Source: Hybos culiciformis
Taxonomy: Eukaryota > Arthropoda > Insecta > Diptera > Hybotidae
Reading direction: 5' to 3'
Assembly: GCA_964007475.1 (NCBI GenBank)
Contig: OZ023274.1
Location: forward strand, 38,681,860-38,745,859
Length of the DNA stretch: 64,000 nucleotides
A program made the translations under genes and the position numbers. A model generated the notes under the pieces. That model had not been told where the DNA came from and did not search any database. It was given only the letters and a program-made list of their open reading frames with translations. Each line of letters opens with the position of its first letter. Within the stretch, counting starts at the first letter, position 1. Shown in pieces: positions 1-10,206 of this stretch.

Positions 1-24
1 AGAACAGTCCATCCAAACCTTGTT

Positions 25-208
25 AGAGTACGATTCAAATCACTTGACCAATCCGTTATGCAAAGCTTTCCCTTTCCATTACAAAATTCCATTCAAAATT
101 TAGGGAAAATTATTTAAGAAAAAAGCTCATGCAATTTTGTATGGAATTTTGTAATGGAAAGGGAAAGCTTGGCATAACGGATTGGTCAAGTGATTTGAAT
201 CGTACTCT
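25..208. repeat. 184-bp fold-back (hairpin) repeat
   Basis: Two 76-bp arms (25-100 and 133-208) are reverse complements with about two mismatches and enclose a 32-bp spacer. The arm reads inward from AGAGTACGATTCAAATCACT. The hairpin carries no reading frame. It resembles a fold-back MITE or a recent inverted duplication. No target-site duplication can be judged because the window starts only 24 bases upstream. Confidence 0.85.
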
Positions 209-3200
209 ACCTGCAAACTTTATACAGGAAATTATTTTTAACATTTAATTGTCTAAGTTATTCTAAAATTAGTTATGCAGACTTCACAAAAGTTTTAATT
301 CCAATCTTTATTAATTTATTTAATTTTCAAGCTCGTATTTTTTGCAAACATAAACAGGCCTATTAATTTTTGTTCAATTAATAAAAAATTGATGCTATAT
401 GTGAAGTTATAAAGCAATCTATGTGAATTTTCGCTTTAACAAAACTTTTTTTATTCTTCAAATACAATTTAAATCAATTTTTATAGCGTTAAACTATGTA
501 ACGTGTATTTTCTTTATCTTATCTTTTTTAAGAAAATTATTTTAAAAAATTTTATTTTTAAATTAAGATTTAATACTAAATCCACTTTAAAAATACATTT
601 TAATAAATTGGATAAATAATTTTCTTTTTGGATAAATTTTTTATTTTTTTTTTTTATAATTATCTTATGCAAATTTTGTAATCAGGAAAACCTGGTAACT
701 TTTAAGAAGAAAATAAAAAAAAAATATTTATAAACTTTTCTTGACTTTAACCTATGGGGATTTAAAAGTAATTTGTTTTAATAAAGATTTTCTTGAATAA
801 ATTACACCTTTGCAATTTGAAAGTTATCTCTCTAAAAAAAAAAAGTACAAAAAAGAAAAGTTTTCTTAAATTAAGTGGTTTATATTTGCAGATTTTATTA
901 TCTATGCGAAAAAAAAATTCTTAAAATAATATTTTTTTAAAATAAAAAATTATACTGCTATATAATATGTTTGTAGAGATTAAGAGACATTTTTGTTCAC
1001 GTTATCCTGTGGAAAAATAAAATTGCAGGATTTATTAGTGAAAATCATGAAATTTATGAACAAAAAGAAAATTTTTTATTCATTTTTTATTATTGGATTA
1101 ATTTATGAAAATTTTATCAAATATTTCTGTATTTTCAAACAAAATTGTTCGACAAAAGCCTTGTAGTAAAGCCTTGCTCCTATGAAAAGTATAGCTCTTA
1201 TTAGTACAGTATAAAACAAATAAAAATTTGAGTCAGAAAATAAATTTTATTGGTATAATTATAACGATATTGAAAGGAACTCTAAAAAAACATGTTACGG
1301 GCCTGATTATAACAGAGATATAGTAAAATTAAAGTATCCTAAACCGAAATGTTAAAAACAGGTCCCATAAGATACTGTTTTTATTTTACAAAATTAAATA
1401 TACCAAAAATATCCTCAATTAAACGATTCTTTTTATGACTTAAAGTATTATGCGTTTCCGAATATAAAATTATGTATACATAATTCAAATGGGACAAAAT
1501 CAAACCTTGTGGAAAAAAGCAAAAAAAAAATTTCAAAAATAAAAAAACACCAGAAGGACTGAAAATAGTCTAATCTTGTGCAAAATTTAGTTGACTATCT
1601 TAATAATTTGATGGTTATCTAAAAAAAATTTTTTTTTGGCTTTTTTTAAATAAAAATTGAAAAATTTGTCATGAGCTAGAAAAAAAAAAAAGAAGAAAAA
1701 TCTCGAAATTTTTTTATTATTTAATGTTTTTTATTTTTTTATTGCAATTATTATATATATAAAAAAATTACATAATAAATTAGAGAAAAAAAATTTAGTC
1801 TGACTCGGAATCTGAATAAATCTCGAAATACATTTGTTTTCTTATTTTTGCATTCATTTTCATATTTTTTGTTCTTAAATTTCTCGTATCGCTCCGGATT
1901 TATATTTTATTGTCGCCAAATATCTGGTATTATATTGCTTCCTCTTTGCTTTCGATTTTCGGTCTATGAAATGTAGAAAAATTTCCTATTAATTAAAATT
2001 TCTTACTCATGACATATCATGTAATTTTTTTAAATCAATAAAAATTACTAATTATTTTGGAATAATTTGAAAAAGTTGACAATACATGGCCATCATTTAA
2101 ATAATAAACACTCCCTTTGTGTTTTAATTTCGGATATTCCTTTTTTTTGGAATAAATTGTGAAAAAAGTATATTCTCACTCCTGACAATCAAAAACTTTA
2201 CTTACCATTTTTCTTCTAAAAAACAAAAAAAAAAAATTTTTTTTAAGAAAATTTACATGGATTTAATTTTTTATATAAATTAGTAACCGTTTTGTAAATT
2301 TATTTTTGTTTTTTTTTTTTCGTTTTTAACTAAAAATGCATATTTTCCTTAAAATATCATGAGCTAGAAAAAACACCGACAACCAAAAACAGTAAAAAAA
2401 CAGATACAATGAAGGGACAGCCAGACACCAAAATTTGATCTTAAAAATAGAACAAATAATTTTACACTGTCCAATAATTACTTTTGTACTTAAGCTAAAA
2501 AAATATAATTTATTGCACTTAAATAGTTCAAATTTTCTTTTGCCGACAACAAATTTTGTATGGAGACATAATGCAAGCTTTTTTTCAAAGTTAAAAAAAA
2601 AAGTGATTTCTTCCAAAAATTATTAATTATTATTAATATTTAGGTTTATAATAAAATAAACTAAATATTGGTGGATATAAGAATTGCTTTTGATACTTTT
2701 TTTATTACTTTTTTATTTTTCAAATACCGCCGACACAATTTTCCCTTAGGTTTGATTTTGTCCCAAATATATAATTCAACTCTTACATCACCTCAGATCA
2801 ATTCCTCTCAGTTCAAATTTTATATATTATATAGTTTGAATAATATTTTTATTTCATCAAATCGAATAAAATAACAATAAGTATATGTGCTTACAAACAA
2901 ATTACAGAACAGAAAACATTTATCAACATAGATTGAGCTCAAACATTAATAAATTATATAACGTGTAATATTATAAGAGAAAATTCTGATAAATCGATAT
3001 ATGTCAATTCCATCAGAACAAAACACTAAATGTATCCTAATATGTTTTATTAGATTATTGTTAAATTTATTTCAATATTGTTTTTTTTTCCAATATACAA
3101 CATTTGTATATTTTTTTTTTTTTTTATAAGAAAAGTTGATAAATGGTGTAACATACCGCGCTATCTAAAATTTCAGTTTTTATTGAAAACTTCAAAAAAC

Positions 3201-5262
3201 GGATATTTAAAGCAATAAATCTAACTTGAAAAGGAATGTAAAAGGATAAATCAAAATGTATGTATAAATATGTATTGTATATACGGTTTTTGTAAAATTA
3301 TATGTATACACACATTTATTTATTTTATTCTGAAAGTGTAAATAAAGTTTTAAAAAAGGAATTCTTTGACTGGAAAATTCTAAATAACACTTGACCATAT
3401 GTGTGAAAAGAAATACATATATGTTCTATCCCCAAATCTAAAGAAAATTTGAGATAAAAAAACTAAGTTTACTTTCCTTAATTTTTAATGAAAATATTCC
3501 TAAATTTCTAAAAAAAAAAAAAAGTGTTTTTAAATAAAAGGGAGAACTATGAGAATAAATAATCGAAACGTAGTTAATTGTTGTAAGTTTTGATGAGTTG
3601 GCCTTATAGAAAAAAAAGTTAGATAATTTAATGGTCTCTAAAATACTTATATTTTCAGTTTATCGGAACTTATTTCACACAGTAATGTTATAGGTTTCCA
3701 AACGTTAAGGTTAACAAATGTATTTTATGTAAATATATGAATTTATTTGAATATGAGGAGTACTACAAATCAATTCTTTTCACTGAGAGTTTGGTGAATT
3801 TTTATTTTCGGAAAAGTAATTAGCTTTCTTTTGTAAATAAGAATTCTATCACAAAAATATATTTTCACAATTAGTGCAATTATTATGTATCGTACCATTA
3901 CCAAAAATTTCTCAATTTATAAAATATTTGTTGTATAGAATTCCCTTTTTTTAAACCAAGCAATTGATGTATCATTGTGATTTGTGACGTAACAAGGTAT
4001 ACATAAACTTATGTACATCCATAAAGTATATTATTACTATTTATGTGTATATATATATTTTTGTAATTCCTTGATGTTCACTATTGTTAAAGTGATTTCA
4101 TTTATGTATGTTTCTTTTTTCAGTTGTGCAACCGGTAAATTAGATTTATTATTTGATATTATTGATGGGTGTCACATAAATAATAAAAATTCGAATAATA
4201 ATATTATAGGAATTAAAATGAGATAGAATTTTTTTTTTTTTTGATGAAATATCAACACAACATACAAAAATTAAGGGACTAAAATTTATTAAATTGAGCA
4301 ACTTTTTTTTTATTTTTTATTAATATGTTCATTTAATGTTAAAATTGGGGGTTTTATCCTTCATTCTTATATGTCTTGAAAAATTCTAAAAATAATTTTC
4401 AAATTAAGAACCCTCCATCATTTTGATTGGAAAAAGTTTTCTTTGAATTTAGTTTGAAGAATCAAAAAAAAAAAAAATTAAATTCTTGAATTCAATCAAA
4501 CAAACATTAAATTTTCAAAACACAACATAACACATAAACAATATACAGTACGTACTTGTGTACATAATTTAATTCCGTATATATTTTTCTTAAAAAAAGA
4601 ACCTTTAAACGCGCGCTTTCAAACACACGTTGTCAATCAAGAATGCATTGTGGTGAAATTAATTGACCAATATTAGTGAAATTATTTGGCTATTGTCATT
4701 GTAAATGACATGTGAACACAAGTTTTAAAGAAAGTTAGTGTATGCGCAACAAAAAAGGATATTTTTATTGTATTTGACTTTTGTTACAAAAAATTACCCA
4801 ATTGATTAAAAGATGACGCAACGGCGACTGATATTAAATTTATTTTTTGTGTTTTAAAATTTTGTTAGCCTTGAGATGAGGGTGCTCAGATTTAGGCAAA
4901 ACTAGCCAATCCTTAACGGGAAGTTTATTTTGTAAATATTATCCCGTAATTTTATAAGTGTTTTTTTCCAATTTCTTTTTAATCCATTATTCATTTTCAT
5001 TGATAGCTTCGAATTTATTGAACTTTCACAATAAAATTTTGTATCCGATTAAAATAAATAGCGCATACTCAGTCAGACTTACATCCCGCATTCACATAAA
5101 ATATCCGGATATATTAACTGAAAATACATATTATATATAACTACCTTTATAATGCATTATTCATTAATTGTGCCTTAATTTATGTTTTCAAATTCCAAAT
5201 TTTTAATATTGTTATCTTTCTTAGCATTTATCAGCAAATTTTAATAAAACATTTTATTGATT
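209..5262. other. Gene-poor AT-rich intergenic DNA
   Basis: I see no supported gene here. The stretch is dominated by A and T homopolymer runs. The longest open frames are under 100 codons, of Phe/Lys/Asn/Ile-rich composition, which is what chance gives in such DNA. Nothing resembles a tRNA, rRNA or recognisable transposon end. Confidence 0.6.
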
Positions 5263-5782
5263 CACAGTAAAAAAAAAGGCCTTTTTTACTCTTCAAAAGT
5301 ATAGCCGGCGGTGAAGTGGGAACTTTTTAAAAATTTTAAAATAATAAGTTATTTTAAAAAGTGTAAAAAGTAATAAATGAAATGTACATTTGATTCCTAA
5401 TAGTGAATTCGTTACTAGAATTATATAAAAACTTAACCATTTATTGATTTAAAGTTACCAAAAATAGATTAAAACAGTAAAAAATAACATTTTTAAAATT
5501 AAAAATTAATCTAAATTGTGCAAAATGAATTTTACATTCATTTAACCCATTTTAAGTTTAAAATTAACAAAGAAAAAAAATTATAATGTATTCATAATGA
5601 TATAAATTTATTATCTTATTTTAGTAAAACCAGTTTTATTCTAAAAAAAGATGAATAATTATTAAAAAAAGATGAAAAAATTGTAAATTAAAATGAAAAA
5701 CTACCTTAAAATGTGTAAATCGAGCTTACACTTGTTTCTGAGTAAAAAAAATCGTAAAAAAAGCCCAATTTTTTTTACTGTG
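5263..5782. mobile_element. MITE-like element with CACAGTAAAAAA ends
   Basis: A left end starting CACAGTAAAAAAAAAGGCC is matched in inverted orientation at the right (…TTTTTTTTACTGTG), and the match continues imperfectly to TTTTTTAC, giving terminal inverted repeats of about 28 bp. The 520-bp interior is AT-rich and non-coding. No clear target-site duplication is visible. It lies only 30 bp upstream of the hAT element. The superfamily is not assigned. Confidence 0.5.
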
Positions 5783-5812
5783 TTTATATAATGTTTTAGG
5801 TATAGTTTAAGG

Positions 5813-6587
5813 CAAGCATGTCAAACTTGCGGCCCGCATGCGGTCCTCAACGTAAAACTTTGCGGCCCATTAAAATGTAAGTTAATCATTGGGAAAAGCA
5901 GTTGAAAAATGAAAATTTAATGCATTTTCAGACATGCAACATGTATAAATCCAATTTAGGTGAAACTGCATCATATGAAAAATACGCGGAAAAAATTTTA
6001 AGTTTAATAACTGAATTTGAAACAAGATTTGGAACAAGATTTCAAAGCGTTGGAAGACAAGTTTACTTTGTTTTCTTCAATTTTCTCAATAAATATAGAA
6101 TCAGTACCAAATCATATGCAAACGGAGGTTATCGATATCACCTGTGATTCTAATTTGAAGGCAAAATTCATTGAAGTTGGAGTGTCTGAATTTTACAAAT
6201 ATTTGCCAGCCAGACTTGAAAACACTCGAAGATTCGCATATGAAATTATGTCCATGTTTGGAAGTACTTATCGGTGCGGGTGCGAACAGTTATTTTCTCT
6301 CATGAAAGGAAATAAATCGCCAATAAGATCAAGAATTACTGACAGTCATCTCGGGTGAGTTTTGAAATTAATCACTGCAAACAAGATTGCCCCCGAAGTA
6401 GGAAAGATGGTTGCGGAAAAGGGGCCAAATATGTGGGAAAAAAATATTAATTTTATAAATATTTTTTTTTACTTTTCAAAATAAACCTAGATTACTTTAA
6501 ATATTTAAGTCTTATTTTTTTTTTGGCCCAAGTAAACTTTAAATTTTTTTATTAAGCCCATGTTAGAATTTGAGTTTGACATGCTTG
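5813..6587 (+). mobile_element. Truncated hAT transposon with TIRs and 8-bp TSD
   Basis: The element is bounded by perfect 15-bp inverted repeats, CAAGCATGTCAAACT at 5813-5827 and its complement at 6573-6587. Directly outside both ends is the same 8-bp word GTTTAAGG (5805-5812 and 6588-6595). An 8-bp target duplication with ends beginning CA is the hAT hallmark. Just inside the left end is a TTGCGGCCCGC stretch typical of ends of the GTF2IRD2/ZBED-like hAT group. At 775 bp it is far too short to be autonomous and carries only the 3' end of a transposase. Confidence 0.85.
5902..6470 (+). pseudogene. hAT transposase C-terminal fragment, broken
   Basis: The translation resembles the end of hAT transposases of the GTF2IRD2-like type. 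Frame 1 (5902 to about 6050) carries YEKYAEKILSLITEFETRF, then the homology moves to frame 2 (6017-6358) with FIEVGVSEFYKYLP, EIMSMFGSTY and SLMKGNKSPIRSRITDSHLG. The last block is the conserved hAT dimerisation region. At least two lesions are visible: a frameshift near 6045 and an in-frame TGA at 6356-6358, after which the frame reads on as VLKLITANK. There are also two extra residues (RC/GC) before CEQ in the usual STY-CEQ motif. It is inactive, with no DDE catalytic part present. Confidence 0.8.
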
Positions 6588-6595
6588 GTTTAAGG

Positions 6596-7503
6596 GCTAG
6601 TTGCTTTGAGTACTAGAGGCTACTTGTATAGGCCACAAAGCCATTGCACTTTTTGATTCTGTTTAGACACTGTTATGCCTAAAAAAGTACAAGTTTTCAT
6701 CTTATCATTTCATTATTATATCTCATCAATTTAGAAATTTGTTTCAATTCCTCTACCTCACTATACAGAAACATCAAAAGAAGATTTAATAGGCAAGATC
6801 CAAACTTTCTCAGTATGAATTTTCCAAAATTTGAATTAAAATTTTTTATTTCAACCTTCCCATATAAAATTCATAATAATAATAATATATTTTTTTATTA
6901 TTATTATTATTTTGTAACCATATGTAATCACACAAATGTAAATTTATTATTGACACCATTCAATAAATCTTTATTTTTGTATTTTTTTTATAACATATGA
7001 AAATAATTTAAAAAATAGCGAATTTGCCACAAAAATTGCAAATTTACAAAACCAAAACTTTATAAAATTTTTATTTTTTTTTTTCAAACATAAATAAAAA
7101 ATGTTGTTAAGGGACTCGAATTGAAGGGTTTTTTTTTTTCACTCAAAAACCACACACATGGTTGATCAGGAAAAACGGTTTACGCAAAAAAAAAAAGAAG
7201 AAAATATTGAATGAAAAATTTACTATTTTGGGGTAATTTCACATATTTTCAAATTCCATAAATCTTAAGTGAATATTATGAAATCAGACAACCACAACTG
7301 AGAAAAATAAAAAAAAAATTGTGTGGAAAATCCCTCAAGAAAACAACCAGTTGCAAAAAAAAAGTTTCATATCGAATAAAAAAAAAAAAACACACGAAGC
7401 AGTCATAGAACTGCCTACAGAAGTTTATACTTAAAGATTTAAAATATGCAATAACAGTGGCTACAAATGATGGGCTGCTGAGTACAAAATGTAAATTAAA
7501 ATA
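6596..7503. other. AT-rich spacer, no gene
   Basis: No coding signal was found. Near 7419-7433 is an inverted copy of the GAAGTATAAACTTC palindrome that recurs in the modules at 7504-7557, 9199-9251 and 10149-10201, so the composite repeat may begin as early as about 7.4 kb. Confidence 0.4.
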
Positions 7504-7557
7504 TTTTACCCTCTACCAAAAAAACGCACAACGCGGTTAAAGAAGTATAAACTTCAA
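7504..7557 (+). repeat. Shared 54-bp module, copy 1
   Basis: This begins TTTTACCCTCTACCAAA and ends with AAAGAAGTATAAACTTCAA. Two further copies lie at 9199-9251 and 10149-10201. It sits directly upstream of the 106-bp tandem array. The GAAGTATAAACTTC core is a near-palindrome able to form a small hairpin. This first copy differs in the middle (ACGCACAACGCGGTT instead of CAACGCCGCT). Confidence 0.75.
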
Positions 7558-7562
7558 CAAAA

Positions 7563-8975
7563 ATTTCGTATATTTTGCTCCAGCACGACCTAACCGTAGC
7601 TCCCCATCCAACATTTTTTTTTCAGGTAATCTTAATTTCACCGGAGCTACCTATTAAAAAAAAATTTTTTTCGTATATTTTGCTCCGGCACGACCTAACC
7701 GTAGCTCCCTAACCAAAAAATTTTTTTCAGGTAATATTAATTTCACCGGAGCTACCTATTTTGAAAAAATAATTTTTCGTATATTTTACTCCGGCACGAC
7801 CTAACCGTAGCTCCCCACACAAAAATTTTTTTCAGGTAATATTAATTTCACCGAAGCTACCTATTTTGAAAAAAAAAATAAAATTCGTATATTTTGCTCC
7901 GGCACGACCTAACCGTAGCTCTCCACCCAAAATTTTTTTTCAGGCAATATTAATTTCACCGGAGCTACCTATTTTGAAAAAAAAAATTTCGTATATTTTG
8001 CTCCGGCACGACCTAACCGCAGCTCCCCACCCAAAACATTTTTTTCAGTTAATATTAATTTCACCGGAGCTATGTACCTATTTTGAAAAAAACAAAAATT
8101 TCGTATATTTTGCTCCGGCACGACCTAACCGTAGCTCCCCACCCAAACATTTTTTTTCGGTTAATATTAATTTCACCGGAGCTACCTATTTAAAAAAAAA
8201 TTTCGTATATTTTGCTCCGGCGCGACCTAACCGTAGCTCCCCACCCAAAAAATTGTTTTCAGTTAATATTAATTTCACCGGAAAAAACAAAATTTTCGTA
8301 TATTTTGCTCCGGCACGACCTAACCGTAGCTCCCCACCCAAAAAATTTTTTTCAAATAATATTAATTTCACCGGAGCTATCTATTTAAAAAAAAAAAAAT
8401 TTTCGTATATTTTTCTCCGGCACGACCTAACCGTAGCTCCCCACCCAAAAAATTTTTTTCAGTTAATATTAATTTCACCGGAGCTACCTATTTTGAAAAA
8501 AAAAAAATTTTTCGTGTATTTTGCTCCGGCACGATCTAACCGTAGCTCCCCACCCAAAAATTTTTTTTCAGTTAATAGTAATTTCACCGGAGCTACCAAT
8601 TAAAAAAAAAAAAAAATTTCGTTTATTTTGCTCCGGTACGACCTAACCGTAGCTCCCCACCCAAAATTTTTCGGCTGGTAATCTTAATTTCACCGGAGCT
8701 CCCTATTTAAAAAAAAAAATATTTTTCGTATATTTTGCTCCGGCACGACCTAACCGTAGCTCCCCACCCAAAATTTTTTTTCAGGTAATATTAATTTCAC
8801 CGGAGCTTCCTATTTTGAAAAAAAAAAAAAAAATTTCGTATATTTTGCTCCGGCACGACCTAACCGTAGCTCCCCACCGAAAATTTGTTTTTCAGATAAT
8901 CTTAATTTCACCGGAGCTACCTATTTAAAAAAAAAAAATTTCGTATATTTTGCTCCGGCACGACCAAACCGTAGC
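7563..8975 (+). repeat. Minisatellite, about 14 copies of a 106-bp unit
   Basis: The word GCTCCGGCACGACCTAACCG recurs about 14 times (first near 7579, last near 8953) at a mean spacing near 106 bp. Each unit holds TTCGTATATTTT, that word, TAGCTCCCCACCC, a T run with CAG, and AATATTAATTTCACCGGAGC. The GCTCCGG near the start of each unit is the reverse complement of the CCGGAGC near its end, so each repeat can fold on itself. One copy near 8281 lacks the second half of that hairpin. Long open frames across the array (up to 245 codons) arise from the repeat period and change repeat phase, so I do not treat them as genes. Confidence 0.9.
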
Positions 8976-9033
8976 TTTTTTTGCTTGTAATATTGGGCCC
9001 TATATATACATATATTTGAAATTAAAAAATCTT

Positions 9034-9103
9034 GTCATTGGGAATCGAACCAGGCACCTTCAGACTTACAGCCTGATGTTGTAGCCACTAAGCCATACTG
9101 TCC
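9034..9103 (-). repeat. tRNA-Tyr-like fragment (SINE head or pseudo-tRNA)
   Basis: Read on the minus strand this has a perfect RNA polymerase III A box (TGGCTTAGTGG) and B box (GGTTCGATTCC) at tRNA spacing. A five-pair anticodon stem (TCAGG/TCTGA) closes the loop CTGTAAG, giving anticodon GTA (Tyr). The acceptor stem does not pair well and there is no intact T stem, so it is more likely a tRNA-derived SINE piece than a working tRNA gene. An inverted partial copy lies at 10024-10063. Confidence 0.6.
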
Positions 9104-9151
9104 ATATGATTTTGGGTTTCCTAAATATAATAAAAAAATAAGTATTCTTCT

Positions 9152-9257
9152 GAGAAAAATGATGACGATTCTGAGAAAAATTCTACATGAAAATGGATTT
9201 TTACCCTCTACCAAAATTCATCAAACGCCGCTAAAGAAGTATAAACTTCAAAAATAA
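9152..9257 (+). repeat. Long direct repeat copy A, includes shared module copy 2
   Basis: GAGAAAAATGATGACGATTC, then AATTCTACATGAAAATGG, then the module TTTTACCCTCTACC…GAAGTATAAACTTCAA (9199-9251) recur nearly identically at 10103-10206. The two copies bracket the second tandem array, so the array sits between long direct repeats. Confidence 0.75.
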
Positions 9258-10020
9258 AATAAAAATTTTTTTTTGGCCGGGTCGACCCTACTCCTTCTAC
9301 TACTACCCAAAATTTTAAGCCAACTAACCTTTATTTCATCGAAAATAATTTTTTTGATAAAAAAAAAATTTTGATCTTTTTTGGGTAGGAGACCCCCTCC
9401 CCCTCCTGCTCCGATCCAAAATTTTCATGCCGGCCGCGTTCATTTAACGACAGGTAACGTTTATAATTAAAAAAATAAAATAAAAATTTTTTTGGGCCGG
9501 GTGGACCCTACTCCTTCTACTAATACCCAAAATTTTAAGCCAACTAACCTTTATTTAATCGAAAACAATTTTTTTGATAAAAAAAAAATTTTGGTCTTTT
9601 TTGAGTAGGAGACCCCCTCGCCTCCTGTTCCGATCCAAAATTTTCATGCCGGTCACGTTCATTTAACGACAGGTAACTTTTACAATTAAAAACAAAAAAA
9701 AAATTTTTTTTTGGGCCGGGTCGACCCTACTCCTCCTTCTACTACCCAAAATTTTAAGCCAACTAACCTTTATTTCATCGAAAATAATTTTTTTGTTAAA
9801 AAAAAATGTTGGTCTTTTTTGGGTAGGAGACCCCCTCGCCTCCTGCTCCGATCCAAAATTTTCATGCCGGCCACGTTCATTTAACGACAGGTAACTTTTA
9901 CAATTAAAAACAAAAAAAAAATTTTTTTTTTGGGTCGGGTGGACCCTACTCCTTCTACTATTACCCAAAATTTTAAGCCAACTAACCTTTATTTCATCGA
10001 AAATAATTTTTTTGATAAAA
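9258..10020 (+). repeat. Second tandem array, about 3.5 copies of a 218-bp unit
   Basis: GGGCCGGGT(C/G)GACCCTACTCC recurs near 9275, 9495, 9713 and 9936. Each unit also contains TTTTAAGCCAACTAACC, ATCGAAAATAATTTTTTTG, GGTAGGAGACCCCCTC, ATTTTCATGCCGG and TTTAACGACAGGTAAC. The last copy is truncated before 10020. The unit sequence is unrelated to the 106-bp minisatellite next door. A minus-strand open frame of 101 codons (9663-9968) is a by-product of the repeat. Confidence 0.85.
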
Positions 10021-10023
10021 AAA

Positions 10024-10063
10024 TAAGTCTGAAGGTGCCAGGTTCGAACCCAATTATGATTTG
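10024..10063 (+). repeat. Partial tRNA-like fragment, inverted relative to 9034-9103
   Basis: AAGTCTGAAGGTGCCAGGTT followed by CGAACCCAATTATGATTTG matches the anticodon-to-B-box half of the minus-strand tRNA-like sequence at 9034-9103, here on the plus strand. The A-box half is missing. The two pieces face each other across the 218-bp array. Confidence 0.6.
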
Positions 10064-10102
10064 TTTTTTTTTAATATTTGAAAAATGATGACGGACGATT
10101 CT

Positions 10103-10206
10103 CAGAAAAATGATGACGATTCTCAGAAAAATTCTATATGAAAATGGATTTTTACCCTCTACCAAATTTCTTCCAACGCCGCTAAAGAAGTATAAACTTC
10201 AAAAAA
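10103..10206 (+). repeat. Long direct repeat copy B, includes shared module copy 3
   Basis: Second copy of the repeat described at 9152-9257, ending with CAACGCCGCTAAAGAAGTAT and AAACTTCAAA. It closes the composite locus on the right and is followed by ordinary AT-rich DNA. Confidence 0.75.

Noticed and set aside
7866..8603. 245-codon plus-strand open frame with recurring FAPARPNRSSPP
   Set aside because: It lies wholly in the 106-bp minisatellite; the peptide motif repeats with the DNA unit and changes to other repeat frames (LLRHDLTAAPHP), so it reflects the repeat and not selection on a protein.
9663..9968. 101-codon minus-strand open frame
   Set aside because: It lies entirely in the 218-bp tandem array and reads the same repeat twice in different phases.
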